Shown: in pieces, positions 1 through 6,647 of the stretch
How the letters are laid out: each line of letters starts with the position of its first letter
How positions within the stretch are numbered: position 1 is the first letter of the stretch
Source: JAUREX01 sp044356825
Lineage (GTDB): Bacteria > Pseudomonadota > Alphaproteobacteria > Rhodobacterales > Rhodobacteraceae
DNA length: 9,399 bases
Assembly: GCA_044356825.1 (NCBI GenBank)
Contig: JBIKVM010000117.1
Location: 1 to 9,399 of the forward strand
Direction of reading: 5' to 3'
The notes under the pieces: generated by a model
What the model was told of the DNA's origin: nothing
The model's input: only the letters and a program-made list of their open reading frames with translations
The model's database searches: none
Program-made: the position numbers and the translations under genes

Positions 1-1621
1 CGGGGCGTCGATCAAGCCCGAGCCCATCGCGGATCGTCGTGGCGGCGACCGACCAGCCCTCGATCACCTGCGGCGGGCGGGGGGCGAGGCCGGTCGCGGG
101 CACGACCGCCGGCAGATCCTCGGCCGGGGACCAGAGGTAATCGGCTGGGTCGCGCTCGCGCAGCACGACCTCCTGGTTGATGCTGCCGGGCAGGTCGGCG
201 ATCTCGACGACCTCGAAGACCTTCGCGCCATAGCCGTTGCGCGCCGAGGTCCAGGCGATGGTGTCGAGCGGCTCGAGCACGAAGGCCTCGGGCGGCAGCA
301 CGAGCCGATGCGTCCGGAAGCGCCGCGCGTCCCGGACATAGGCGGCCATCAGCTGCGCGACCTGGCTGAGGTCCGGGCAGGCCGGAAAGCCGATGCTGGT
401 CGACAGGCGCCGCCCGCCGTCCTCGACCTCCCAGCTCGGGTTGAAGAGGGGCGGGGCCGCGCGTGCCGCCCAGAGGCTCGAGGGCTCGGGATACTCGGCT
501 GCGATGGCGTTGATGCTGGCGGCTAGCCCCGGAAAGGGGTCGAGCTCCTGCGGCGCCGAGATGACGATATCCTCATCCGTGATGAAGAGCACGGGTGGGG
601 CCGGGGCGCCGACGCGCAGCCGGAACACCCCGCCCATCTCGCAGAGCTGCCCGAGGCAGGTCTTGGCGATCTCCTCGATCGCCTCGGCCGGTTCCGTCCC
701 GAGCCTGACCTCGAGGCCGGCGACGAAGCTCGGGCGGCTGCCGATCGGCGCGTCGCAGGCGTTCATGGCGGCAAACCAGCTGTCGAGCGGCAGATCCTCG
801 GCCGCCACCGCGCCGCCCCAGGTGTCGCCGGATGGGAGCCGGATGCCGCGCAGGATGTTGTAGATCATCACCGCCGGGTTTGCCGAGCGCGCCCAGGTGG
901 CGGGCTCGGCCCAGCGCTGCGCCCCCGCGCCGCCGACGGAAGCATCGAAGCGCGGATCGTAGAGCGCGATCCCGTCGAGCTCGAAGCGGAGGGCCGGCAG
1001 CGTGTTGAAGACCGCGCGGTTCAGCCGAAAGGTCAGGATCGCGTAGGCGGTGCCGCTGCCCACGTGCGCCGCCGACCAGGGCCGGTCGGGGTAGCTTGCA
1101 TATTTGGCGACCAGCATCGGGTCGGCCGTGGTCTGGGTGCCGTCGTAAAACCGGATCCAGGCGTGGTCGGTGTCGCCGACGCGCTGCCCGAGCAGCGGAT
1201 GGCCGTAATCGGGATGCGCGCTGGCCCCGAGGTCGGAATAGCCATCATTGAGGATGACGCGGCGAAGTGCTGCACCGGGGATGTCGGAGAGCTCGATCAC
1301 ATAGGTCAGGAACCCGTTCGGCGTGCCCGCATCGTCATGGCTCATGGGCGGGCAGACATGGTGGCCGGCGGTGGCGGTGCGCCCCAGGATGAAGGCTTGC
1401 GGCTCGGTGCCCCCGGTCGAGGTGACGGCGGTCTGGATACCGCCCTGGCGGATCGTGGGCTTCGGGGCGAGCGCGCGCGCGATGAGCGAGATGCCCGCCG
1501 AGATCGCGGTGTTGACGAGAAGCGCGCCGACGAACGAGCCCGCCGCATAGGCCGAGACGACAGAGATCGCCCCGCCCAAGGCACTGCCAAGGGCGGCGAT
1601 GGCGGCACCGACTGCGGGCAT
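1..1621 (-). CDS. Large phage tail protein / host-contact (central hub or tip attachment type), partial
   Basis: Partial gene: it starts with ATG at 1621-1619 and stays open for 540 codons to the left window edge, so the C-terminus is missing. Residues about 3-48 form a hydrophobic, Ala/Gly-rich segment. A beta-rich region follows (GGTEPQAFILGR, then RFYDGTQTTADPM, then FRLNRAVFNTLP), with later segments such as EEIAKTCLGQLCEMGGVFRL and VVLRERDPADYLW. This layout is typical of the 'putative phage tail protein' family (PF13550-like) that includes the terminal tail protein of Rhodobacterales gene transfer agents and prophages; the family call is from memory of its style, not a search. The expected role is a tail-tip structural and host-recognition protein on the virion. 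Its ATG overlaps the stop of the preceding 130-aa gene (TGATG, 1623-1619), so translation is probably coupled. It is the last gene visible in the operon. Confidence 0.85.
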   Translation of the reverse strand, partial: MPAVGAAIAALGSALGGAISVVSAYAAGSFVGALLVNTAISAGISLIARALAPKPTIRQGGIQTAVTSTGGTEPQAFILGRTATAGHHVCPPMSHDDAGTPNGFLTYVIELSDIPGAALRRVILNDGYSDLGASAHPDYGHPLLGQRVGDTDHAWIRFYDGTQTTADPMLVAKYASYPDRPWSAAHVGSGTAYAILTFRLNRAVFNTLPALRFELDGIALYDPRFDASVGGAGAQRWAEPATWARSANPAVMIYNILRGIRLPSGDTWGGAVAAEDLPLDSWFAAMNACDAPIGSRPSFVAGLEVRLGTEPAEAIEEIAKTCLGQLCEMGGVFRLRVGAPAPPVLFITDEDIVISAPQELDPFPGLAASINAIAAEYPEPSSLWAARAAPPLFNPSWEVEDGGRRLSTSIGFPACPDLSQVAQLMAAYVRDARRFRTHRLVLPPEAFVLEPLDTIAWTSARNGYGAKVFEVVEIADLPGSINQEVVLRERDPADYLWSPAEDLPAVVPATGLAPRPPQVIEGWSVAATTIRDGLGLDRRP

Positions 1622-2013
1622 CAGGGGGTTCTCACGGCAAAGGCGCGACGCATCCGGCCGCGGGGGACAAGGCCGAGGCCCGAGGGCGTCAGGCAATAGA
1701 TCATCTCGCCCGCGACGATGCCGAGGGCCTCGGCCTCGAGGACGGCGAGATCGCCCGGCTGGGCGAAGGCGGGCGGGATCTCGGGCAGGTTGGCGGCGGC
1801 AAGGGCGATATGGTCGGCGTGTCCCGCCGCCTCGAGAAGCCGCTGCCCCTGGCGGAGGCTGCGATAGCGCCCGCGCCAGCCCCGCGCGAGGTCGCGGCCG
1901 GTGACGATCTTGACCCACCCCGCCGCGAAGAGCGCGCAGTCGTGGCGCCCCGGCCGGAACGGGCGCGCGCCCGCCGCTGCGGCATGGGCGATGAGCCAGG
2001 AAAGCCGGTCCAT
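1621..2013 (-). CDS. Small tail protein, DUF6950-like, NlpC/P60-resembling with HDC motif
   Basis: This 130-aa protein starts at ATG 2013-2011, which overlaps the stop of the upstream 203-aa gene (TGATG); I preferred this start to a longer upstream one because of that coupling. It has the pattern PFRPGRHDCALFAAGWV (residues 18-34), then TGRDLARGWRGRY (38-50), QPGDLAVLE (85-93) and ALGIVAG (96-102). This matches what I recall of DUF6950, found in the position occupied by the NlpC/P60 cell-wall peptidase (g14) in gene transfer agents and lambda-like tails. Cys26 in HDC is where the peptidase nucleophile would be, and PGDL plus LGIVAG resemble the later NlpC/P60 strands. However, the usual catalytic His before GI(Y/V) is not present, so peptidase activity is doubtful. 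It probably sits at the tail tip or helps its assembly. The next gene start overlaps its stop. Confidence 0.8.
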   Translation of the reverse strand: MDRLSWLIAHAAAAGARPFRPGRHDCALFAAGWVKIVTGRDLARGWRGRYRSLRQGQRLLEAAGHADHIALAAANLPEIPPAFAQPGDLAVLEAEALGIVAGEMIYCLTPSGLGLVPRGRMRRAFAVRTP

Positions 2014-2624
2014 CAGGCGCGCTCCCGCTTCTCGCCCCACCAGACCTCGACCTCGCCCGCGATGTCGCTGTAGCTGCGGAACGCGTCGCCCGCATTCCGT
2101 CGGCGCATCTCGGCGTCAGAGCGCGTCAAGGCCAGCGCCCGGGTCAAACCCCGCGCGGCGCTCGCGAGCGTGACCGTGGCCTCGCCCGTGCCCCCGACCT
2201 CGGGCGTCCGGATCTGCACCGCGTCGATCCAGCCGCGAAACACCCGGATCGGCTCGGCGATCGGCTGACCCGTCTCGAGCGAGAGGAGCGCGCGGTGCAC
2301 CTCGGCAGGCGCCAGTCGCGCGTCATGACCTCGAAGGAGCTGCGCCACCTCGGGCGTGAGCGGGCTCAGCGCAATTTGCAGCATCCGCACCTCGACCCCG
2401 ATGCCGGCCCGGATCGGTTCCACCCCGATCAGACCGCCCGCGCCGTAATAGGTCCGGTTCACCCCGCCGATGGCGATGGTGAGGTGGTCGTCCCCCTGCC
2501 AGAGGCCGAGCGCCTCCTGCGCCCCCGTCGCACGATTGCGCGCGACGACATGCACCATGTGGCGGCTCGCCACGCCGGTGCGGGCGGCGAGATAGGTCGC
2601 GGAAGCAGGGTCGAGGATGCGCAT
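2013..2624 (-). CDS. Phage tail hub-like structural protein (203 aa)
   Basis: The start is ATG 2624-2622, preceded on the minus strand by a good ribosome binding site (AAGAAGGA, 2637-2630); a GTG start 40 codons upstream would run into the brnTA promoter and is unlikely. The protein has ARNRATGAQEALGLWQGDD near residues 28-46, then HDARLAPAEVHRALLSLETG, FRGWIDAVQIRTPEVGGTG, and a C-terminal RSDAEMRRRNAGDAFRSYSD followed by WWGEKRERA. Short beta-rich stretches and the conserved-looking RSD...GD.FR.Y tail resemble proteins found after the tape measure in Rhodobacterales prophages, in the position of gene transfer agent g13 (DUF2163-type hub). The family name is uncertain; a baseplate or hub structural role is inferred from position. 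In the tail operon its natural upstream neighbour is the 217-aa gene, but about 0.9 kb of oppositely oriented toxin-antitoxin cargo now separates them. Confidence 0.78.
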   Translation of the reverse strand: MRILDPASATYLAARTGVASRHMVHVVARNRATGAQEALGLWQGDDHLTIAIGGVNRTYYGAGGLIGVEPIRAGIGVEVRMLQIALSPLTPEVAQLLRGHDARLAPAEVHRALLSLETGQPIAEPIRVFRGWIDAVQIRTPEVGGTGEATVTLASAARGLTRALALTRSDAEMRRRNAGDAFRSYSDIAGEVEVWWGEKRERA

Positions 2625-2646
2625 GGGGGTCCTTCTTCGCGTCGTC

Positions 2647-2675
2647 TTGACGAACGGGCGATCTAATCGTATATA
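2647..2675 (+). promoter_or_regulatory. Promoter of brnTA
   Basis: TTGACG (2647-2652) and TATATA (2670-2675) are separated by exactly 17 bp, close to the sigma-70 consensus. Transcription would start near 2682-2684, almost at the first codon position of full-length BrnT, so the mRNA may be nearly leaderless. The promoter points away from the 203-aa tail gene. Confidence 0.7.
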
Positions 2676-2690
2676 CAAGCGCGATAGATC
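2660..2690. repeat. Imperfect inverted repeat flanking the brnTA -10 box (possible operator)
   Basis: The left arm GATCTAATCG (2660-2669) and the right arm CGATAGATC (2682-2690) are complementary except for one extra base in the left arm. They sit on both sides of the TATATA box. BrnA is known to autorepress brnTA, so this is a reasonable candidate binding site; the assignment is inference. Confidence 0.45.
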
Positions 2691-2956
2691 TGGAGTTTGA
2701 CGCCGAAAAGGACGCGGCGAACCGCGCCAAGCACGGCGTCTCACTCGCGGATGCCGTCAGCTTCGAGATGTTGGCCGTTCTCGAGGATGATCGGTTCGAT
2801 TACGGCGAGCAGCGATATCGGGCCTGGGGCTTGATCGATGGCGTGTTCTTCGCGCTGGCCTTCACGGTCCGAGGCGGGAAGGTCCGCCCGATCAGCCTGC
2901 GTCGGGCCCATGCACGGGAGATCAAACGCTATGTCGCAGACCAGGAAGAAAGTTGA
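2684..2956 (+). CDS. brnT: BrnT-family ribonuclease toxin (RelE-like fold), unusual start
   Basis: BrnT is the toxin of type II BrnTA modules: a small RelE-like ribonuclease that halts translation until BrnA binds it. The frame reads DLEFDAEKDAANRAKHGVSLADAV at the N-terminus and ends with GGKVRPISLRRAHAREIKRY, the typical BrnT opening (E-[FW]-D-x-x-K, N-x-x-KHG-[VI]) and ending (RxISxRRAxxxE...Y). Counted from the ATA codon at 2684 it is 90 aa, the usual BrnT length. The frame is open back to 2651 but has no ATG, GTG or TTG before the ATG at 2768. That ATG would leave only 62 aa and remove the first strand and the KHG helix. Initiation at ATA (2684) or CTG (2690), or a damaged start codon, are the options. 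The 3' end overlaps brnA by 26 nt. The BrnT identity is strong; whether it is active is open. Confidence 0.8.
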   Translation: MDLEFDAEKDAANRAKHGVSLADAVSFEMLAVLEDDRFDYGEQRYRAWGLIDGVFFALAFTVRGGKVRPISLRRAHAREIKRYVADQEES

Positions 2957-3194
2957 CCTCGATAACCCGGAATGGACCAGGGCAGATTTTGCCACGGCCG
3001 GCAGGCCCGATGCCGTGCTGCCCGGCGAGGTTCTGGCGGCGTTCCCACGTACTACCCGGGGGGCGCAGAAGGCGCCGACCAAGGTGCCGATCTCGATCCG
3101 CCTCAGCCCTGACGTGGTTGCGCATTACAAGGCGACCGGGCCCGGTTGGCAGACGAGGATCGATGAGGATCTCAAAAAGGCCGCGGGGCTCTGA
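2931..3194 (+). CDS. brnA: BrnA-family antitoxin (DUF4415)
   Basis: This 87-aa antitoxin begins at ATG 2931 (MSQTRKKVDL), inside the end of brnT, with GGGAG at 2916-2920 as a likely ribosome binding site. An upstream in-frame start at 2838 would lie wholly inside brnT and is rejected. The N-terminal half (NPEWTRADFATAGRPDAVLP) is the toxin-wrapping part. The C-terminal third, with VPISIRLSPDVVAHYKATG followed by PGWQTRIDEDLKKA, is the classic DUF4415 ribbon-helix-helix dimerisation and DNA-binding segment. It should neutralise BrnT and repress the promoter at 2647-2675. Toxin-first order and a short gene overlap are normal for brnTA. Confidence 0.88.
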   Translation: MSQTRKKVDLDNPEWTRADFATAGRPDAVLPGEVLAAFPRTTRGAQKAPTKVPISIRLSPDVVAHYKATGPGWQTRIDEDLKKAAGL

Positions 3195-3219
3195 CCCGCG
3201 CGAGATGAAGGAGACCATC

Positions 3220-3474
3220 ATGCGCCCGGACGATATCTCGAGCCACGACTTCGAGCAGGATCCCGAACTGACGTTGCGCATGGCAAACGAGTGGCCGGTG
3301 GTGATCACCGATTAAGGCCAACCGTCTCACGTCCTGCTCAGTTGGGTCGATTACCACCGCTTGGTCGATGGGCCGCAAGATCTGGTCGCGAAGCTCTGCA
3401 CCCCGGGGCTTTCGGATATCGACCCTGAGCCTGAGAGGGTCCGCATTGTCGCGCGCGATGTCGACTTCAGCTGA
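3220..3474 (+). pseudogene. Phd/YefM-family antitoxin interrupted by one in-frame stop; no cognate toxin
   Basis: A good ribosome binding site (AAGGAG, 3208-3213) precedes ATG 3220. The reading frame gives MRPDDISSHDFEQDPELTLR, then WPVVITD, a TAA stop at 3313-3315, and continues without frame change as GQPSHVLLSWVDYHRLVDG to TGA at 3472-3474. Read through the stop, it is an 84-codon protein matching the Phd/YefM pattern (S-x-x-[ED]-F-x-Q-D ... GPVxITDxGxPxHVLLSxxDYxRL). The TAA occupies the variable residue after ITD; TAC or TAT (Tyr) to TAA is the simplest single change. In this subfamily a VapC-like PIN toxin normally follows at once, but here only about 36 bp remain before the oppositely oriented tail gene. 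It lies 25 bp after brnA and may be co-transcribed. Alternatives are a sequencing error or a functional truncated repressor of 31 aa, which seems unlikely. Confidence 0.8.
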
Positions 3475-3510
3475 TATGCCCAAGGCGGCCCTTGTCATGA
3501 TCCGACCGCC

Positions 3511-4164
3511 TCACCTCAGCGTCTGGATGAAGTCGAAACTGGCGCCGCGGCTGAGCCCCTGACGCCCAGCGCCATAGGTCGGGTCCGGCAGCAGGCGTGC
3601 CTTGCAGGCCGGTCGGATCAGCGAGATCGAGAGCCCAGCGACAGCGCCCGCGCGCAGGTTCGGCACCACCTCGAGCATCGGGGTGAGGCCGCCGCTTGAG
3701 GCCGTGCCGCCCACGACGATGCGGTGCAGCGCGTATCGGACAGGGCTCGCGCCATACTGGAAGGACAGCATGTCGCCTGCCGCCAGCTGGTATCCCGACG
3801 GCAGGCCGGTGACGCGCAACTCGCGCATGTTCGCGGCGAGGCTGTGGATCGTGGGCGTGGCGGGCCCAAGGATCGCCCCTGTCGGATCGCCGGCGGGGCC
3901 GATCTGGCGCGGGTCATGGCAAAGGAAGGTCGCACCCGGCTGGTCCATCAGGGCGATCAGCGCCTCCATCCCCGCGTGGTGCGGGTGGCTGGCCTGGGCA
4001 AGCCGGATCGAGCCGGTCCAGAGCGCCGCGCCGAGGCTCGCGCTGATGACGGAGCCATCGCCAAGGCGCGTGTGTTCCTGCGGCTGCGAGAGCCGGAACG
4101 TCACCTCCTCGATGCGCAGGGCGCCGAGGAATTGGGCGTGGGTCAGCGGATAGGTCAGCGCCAT
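3511..4164 (-). CDS. Distal-tail-like protein downstream of tape measure (217 aa)
   Basis: It begins at ATG 4164-4162, overlapping the tape-measure stop (TGATG), so the two are translationally coupled. The 217-aa product opens MALTYPLTHAQFLGALRIEE, continues with GAALWTGSIRLAQASHPHHA, then PTGAILGPATPTIHSL, LPSGYQLAAGDMLSFQYG, PVRYALHRIVVGG, LIRPACKARLLPD and ends FDFIQTLR. The beta-strand-rich build, the 'G.ILG.ATPTI..L' middle and the C-terminal FxFIQTLR are recurrent in the first gene after the tape measure in Rhodobacterales prophages; position corresponds to g12 of the gene transfer agent. I infer a distal-tail or hub-ring protein connecting tube and tip. No formal family is claimed. The following tail gene is displaced by cargo slot B. 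Confidence 0.8.
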   Translation of the reverse strand: MALTYPLTHAQFLGALRIEEVTFRLSQPQEHTRLGDGSVISASLGAALWTGSIRLAQASHPHHAGMEALIALMDQPGATFLCHDPRQIGPAGDPTGAILGPATPTIHSLAANMRELRVTGLPSGYQLAAGDMLSFQYGASPVRYALHRIVVGGTASSGGLTPMLEVVPNLRAGAVAGLSISLIRPACKARLLPDPTYGAGRQGLSRGASFDFIQTLR

Positions 4165-6599
4165 CAGCCCCTCCGCCGCGGGTCCTGCGCGACGCGCGCG
4201 AGGGTGCGCGGCGCGATCAGCCGGTCATAGTGCTGCAGCGCGCCGGAGACGCCCGCATTCACCATCTCTTCGATCTCGCGGTTGCCGCGCGCGCCCGCGA
4301 CATTGACGGAGATCTCCAGTCGCTGCGGCCCGGTGCCTTGGGTGCCGGCGGCCACGTCGCGGCGCGAGAGCACCCGCTCCCCGCGCTGCAGGATCGCGGG
4401 CACCTCGTCGGGCCGCAGCCCGGCCCAGCCGCCGCTGTGCAATCTTGGCGCGCCGGCGAAAGCCAGCGCCGGCACCTGCCGGGAATGTCCGGAAAGCCCG
4501 ACCGTGCCGCCGGCATGCGACACGGCCGCCGTGACATTGCCGCCGCCCCAGCGGCCAAATGCGCTGGAGAGCGCACCGGCGACGGGCCCGAGCACGGCAT
4601 TGCGGAACTGCAGCACGGCGAGGTCCTCGAGGATCGAGGCCACCAGCCCCTTGAAGTCGAGCTTGCCGGTCTTCACGAAGGCCCGGAATGCGGTCTCCAC
4701 TGAGCGAAACGCGCCCACCAGGCTCTCGCCCAAGCCCTTGCCCCAAGCCATCGCGTCGCGGGCGTAATCGGAAAGTGCGGCGGAGACAGCGCGCCAGCCG
4801 GTGGCGGCATCATTCGCGCCGGCTGCCGCGTCAGCGCCTGCCTGGCGGGCCACCCCGCCTGCGCGGTTGGCCTGCTCCTCCGTCTCTTCCAGCGCATCGG
4901 TCACAAGGCGGGCGGCGCCTTCGGCCTCCGTCAGCGCGTCAGCACCATCGCCGCCCGCCGCGGTCACCGCATCCGTCAGCGCCTGCCAGCTGGCGAGCGG
5001 CGCGGTTGCCCCGCGCGCGAGGTCCTCGGCCGCCTCGCGATAGGTATTGGCGCTGCCCAGCGCCTCGGTCGCGATCGCCCCGAGCCCGAGATCGGGGACA
5101 GCGAGGAGGTTCGTCTCGAACCCGCGGGCGAAGCCCTCGGCCGCGCGGCCGCCGATGTCGACGGCCTCGGGGACCACCGCCATCCAGTCGCCGAGATCGG
5201 GCGGCGCGATCGCCCATTCGGGGCGCCGACCGCCCAGGGTGAGGAGCGTGTTGATCGCCTCGGTGACGCCCGCGAGACCCGACTGCATCGCCTCGATCAG
5301 CGTGTTCATGGCGAGCGCGCCGATGCGGGCGAAGACGTCCGGCAGCGCGTTCCACACCGCCTGCACAGCGAAGAACGTGCCCTGGAAGGTGTTCACCGCC
5401 GTATTGCCGAAGCCGACCACATTCTCGATCGCCGAGGCCATGGCGCCGGCGGCGTCCGACTTGATGTCGAAGAACATCGCCGTGGCCTGCGCCCCCGCCG
5501 CCGCGGCACCGAGCCCGATCCGGTCCCAGACCTCGACCGCGACATCCCTCAGAAGCCCCATCGCCGCGCCGAACCCGCCCGCGCCGCGCGCGAGCTGGCC
5601 GAATTGGTAGATCAACTCGCCCGCCCCCACGATCAGCGCCCCGATCCCGGTGCGGATGAGGGCGCCGCGCAGGAGCGTCAGCGCACCCGAGAGCGTGAGC
5701 GTCGCGACACGGGCCGCGACGAAGGCCGCAACCCAGCGCCCGGCCATGACACCCGCGACGGCGATGGCGATGGCCGCCAGCCGCTCGAGATTGTCGGCAA
5801 GCCCGATCAGCGCCCCCGCCACCGTGGCGGAGGTGCCGGCCATCCGGTCCCAGGTCCCGAACAGTTGCAGCGCTGCGTTCCCGATCAGCGTGAAGGCATC
5901 GCCGATGGTGGCCGGCATGCTGTCTGCCTCGGCGCGGAGTTGCTCGAGATTGCCGATGAGCGCCCGGCGGATCACATCGCCGGTGATCGCGCCCTGCTGG
6001 CCGAGGCCGCGCAGGCCCGAGACGGTGGTGCCAAGCTCGGCCGCGAGCAACTCGGCCACACGCCCGCCAGAGGCGATCACGGTGTTGAGTTCATCCCCCG
6101 AGAGCCGGCCGAGCGCCATCGCCTTCGAGAGCGCGCCCTGCACCGAGGCCGCGCGCTCGGCCTTGGCCCCCGAGACGACGAGCGCGTTGTTCAGCGCCTC
6201 GGTGAAGTCGAGCGTCTCGGCCGTGGAGAGGCCGAGCTCGCGCAGCGCGGTCGCGTTGGCCAGATAGCTCTCGACCGTCAGATCGAGGCTCGAATAGGTC
6301 CGCCGCGCGACGGCCGCGAGCCGGTCCATGACGGCCGCCCCCTCGCCCTGCGCCCGCGTCGCAAGGGCGACCCGCGCGCCGAGGTCCGTCCAGCGGTCGG
6401 TCATCGCGACGATCTCGCGCAGGCCGAAGGCTGTCGTCACGAGCCCCGCGAGGCGGCGCAGCGCGACCGCGGCAAGATCGACCTCGCGCGTGATCGCGCG
6501 AAACCCCGACTGCCCGGCCTCGCCGATCCCCTGCAACTCCGCCCGCACCCGACGCCCGCCCTCGGCGACCAGCCGGACAGAAACCTGTTTGGTGGCCAT
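4164..6599 (-). CDS. Phage tail tape measure protein (811 aa)
   Basis: The tape measure sets tail length and later helps deliver DNA through the host envelope. The start is ATG 6599-6597 (MATKQVSVRLVAEGG) with AAGGA at 6614-6610. The frame is open a further 109 codons, but these are antisense to higB and are not coding. Residues 60-250 carry the tape-measure N-terminal domain (WTDLGARVALATRAQGEGA, LDFTEALNNALVVSGAKAE, GDELNTVIASGGRVAELLA, then SMPATIGDAFTLIGNAA), matching the PF20155-type pattern. Residues 264-332 are strongly hydrophobic and probably form membrane-inserting helices. Residues 505-610 are Ala/Glu-rich helix. Residues 628-690 (FRSVETAFRAFVKTGKLDFK) resemble the lambda-type tape-measure C-terminal region. 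Residues 720-745 contain HSGGWAGLRPDEVPAILQRG, the common tape-measure C-terminal signature. The stop overlaps the next gene's ATG. Its normal upstream neighbour, the chaperone pair, is 1.4 kb away across cargo slot A. Confidence 0.93.
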   Translation of the reverse strand: MATKQVSVRLVAEGGRRVRAELQGIGEAGQSGFRAITREVDLAAVALRRLAGLVTTAFGLREIVAMTDRWTDLGARVALATRAQGEGAAVMDRLAAVARRTYSSLDLTVESYLANATALRELGLSTAETLDFTEALNNALVVSGAKAERAASVQGALSKAMALGRLSGDELNTVIASGGRVAELLAAELGTTVSGLRGLGQQGAITGDVIRRALIGNLEQLRAEADSMPATIGDAFTLIGNAALQLFGTWDRMAGTSATVAGALIGLADNLERLAAIAIAVAGVMAGRWVAAFVAARVATLTLSGALTLLRGALIRTGIGALIVGAGELIYQFGQLARGAGGFGAAMGLLRDVAVEVWDRIGLGAAAAGAQATAMFFDIKSDAAGAMASAIENVVGFGNTAVNTFQGTFFAVQAVWNALPDVFARIGALAMNTLIEAMQSGLAGVTEAINTLLTLGGRRPEWAIAPPDLGDWMAVVPEAVDIGGRAAEGFARGFETNLLAVPDLGLGAIATEALGSANTYREAAEDLARGATAPLASWQALTDAVTAAGGDGADALTEAEGAARLVTDALEETEEQANRAGGVARQAGADAAAGANDAATGWRAVSAALSDYARDAMAWGKGLGESLVGAFRSVETAFRAFVKTGKLDFKGLVASILEDLAVLQFRNAVLGPVAGALSSAFGRWGGGNVTAAVSHAGGTVGLSGHSRQVPALAFAGAPRLHSGGWAGLRPDEVPAILQRGERVLSRRDVAAGTQGTGPQRLEISVNVAGARGNREIEEMVNAGVSGALQHYDRLIAPRTLARVAQDPRRRG

Positions 6600-6612
6600 G
6601 GGATCAGGGTCC

Positions 6613-6641
6613 TTGATTAATGTATCACGTCGTGATACACA
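6613..6641 (+). promoter_or_regulatory. higB: Promoter of higBA
   Basis: TTGATT (6613-6618) and TACACA (6636-6641) are spaced by 17 bp. The transcript would begin close to the higB ATG at 6648, giving a very short or absent leader. The -35 box overlaps, on the opposite strand, the ribosome binding site of the tape-measure gene. Confidence 0.55.
6621..6639. promoter_or_regulatory. 19-bp perfect palindrome, probable HigA operator
   Basis: TGTATCACGTCGTGATACA has 9-bp arms that match perfectly around a single central base. It covers the spacer and most of the -10 box of the higBA promoter and ends 8 bp before higB. HigA antitoxins are HTH dimers that repress their own promoters at such palindromes, so autorepression at this site is a well-founded inference. 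Confidence 0.75.
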
Positions 6642-6647
6642 GGTGTC

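Larger units (their letters stand above)
2625..3510 (+). other. Cargo slot B: toxin-antitoxin insert between two tail genes
   Basis: This 886-bp block separates the 217-aa and 203-aa tail genes and is the only place in this half of the window where plus-strand genes are real. It contains a promoter, brnT, brnA and a broken Phd/YefM antitoxin, in that order. It begins directly after the ribosome binding site of the 203-aa gene and ends within about 36 bp after the antitoxin remnant, just past the 3' end of the 217-aa gene. I see no integrase, transposase, target-site duplication or terminator. By eye the block is less GC-rich than the tail genes, which fits separate acquisition. Confidence 0.75.

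Noticed and set aside
2741..3308. Minus-strand frames across brnTA
   Set aside because: They are shadows of brnT and brnA, with no recognisable motifs.
2953..3315. 120-aa plus-strand frame covering brnA and the start of the Phd remnant
   Set aside because: The part before 3220 is an out-of-frame shadow of brnA; only the region from ATG 3220 has antitoxin similarity.
3484..3510. Possible terminator (GGCGG ... CCGCC) after the Phd remnant
   Set aside because: A 5-bp stem with a 17-base loop and no T-tract; not a credible terminator.
3477..3562. Start of a toxin after the Phd remnant (ATG 3477, MPKAALVMIRP)
   Set aside because: It lacks the PIN opening motif and runs antisense into the 217-aa tail gene.
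5604..6620. 338-aa open frame on the plus strand opposite the tape measure
   Set aside because: Arg/Gly/Asp-rich composition with no family pattern; typical of antisense frames in very GC-rich coding DNA.
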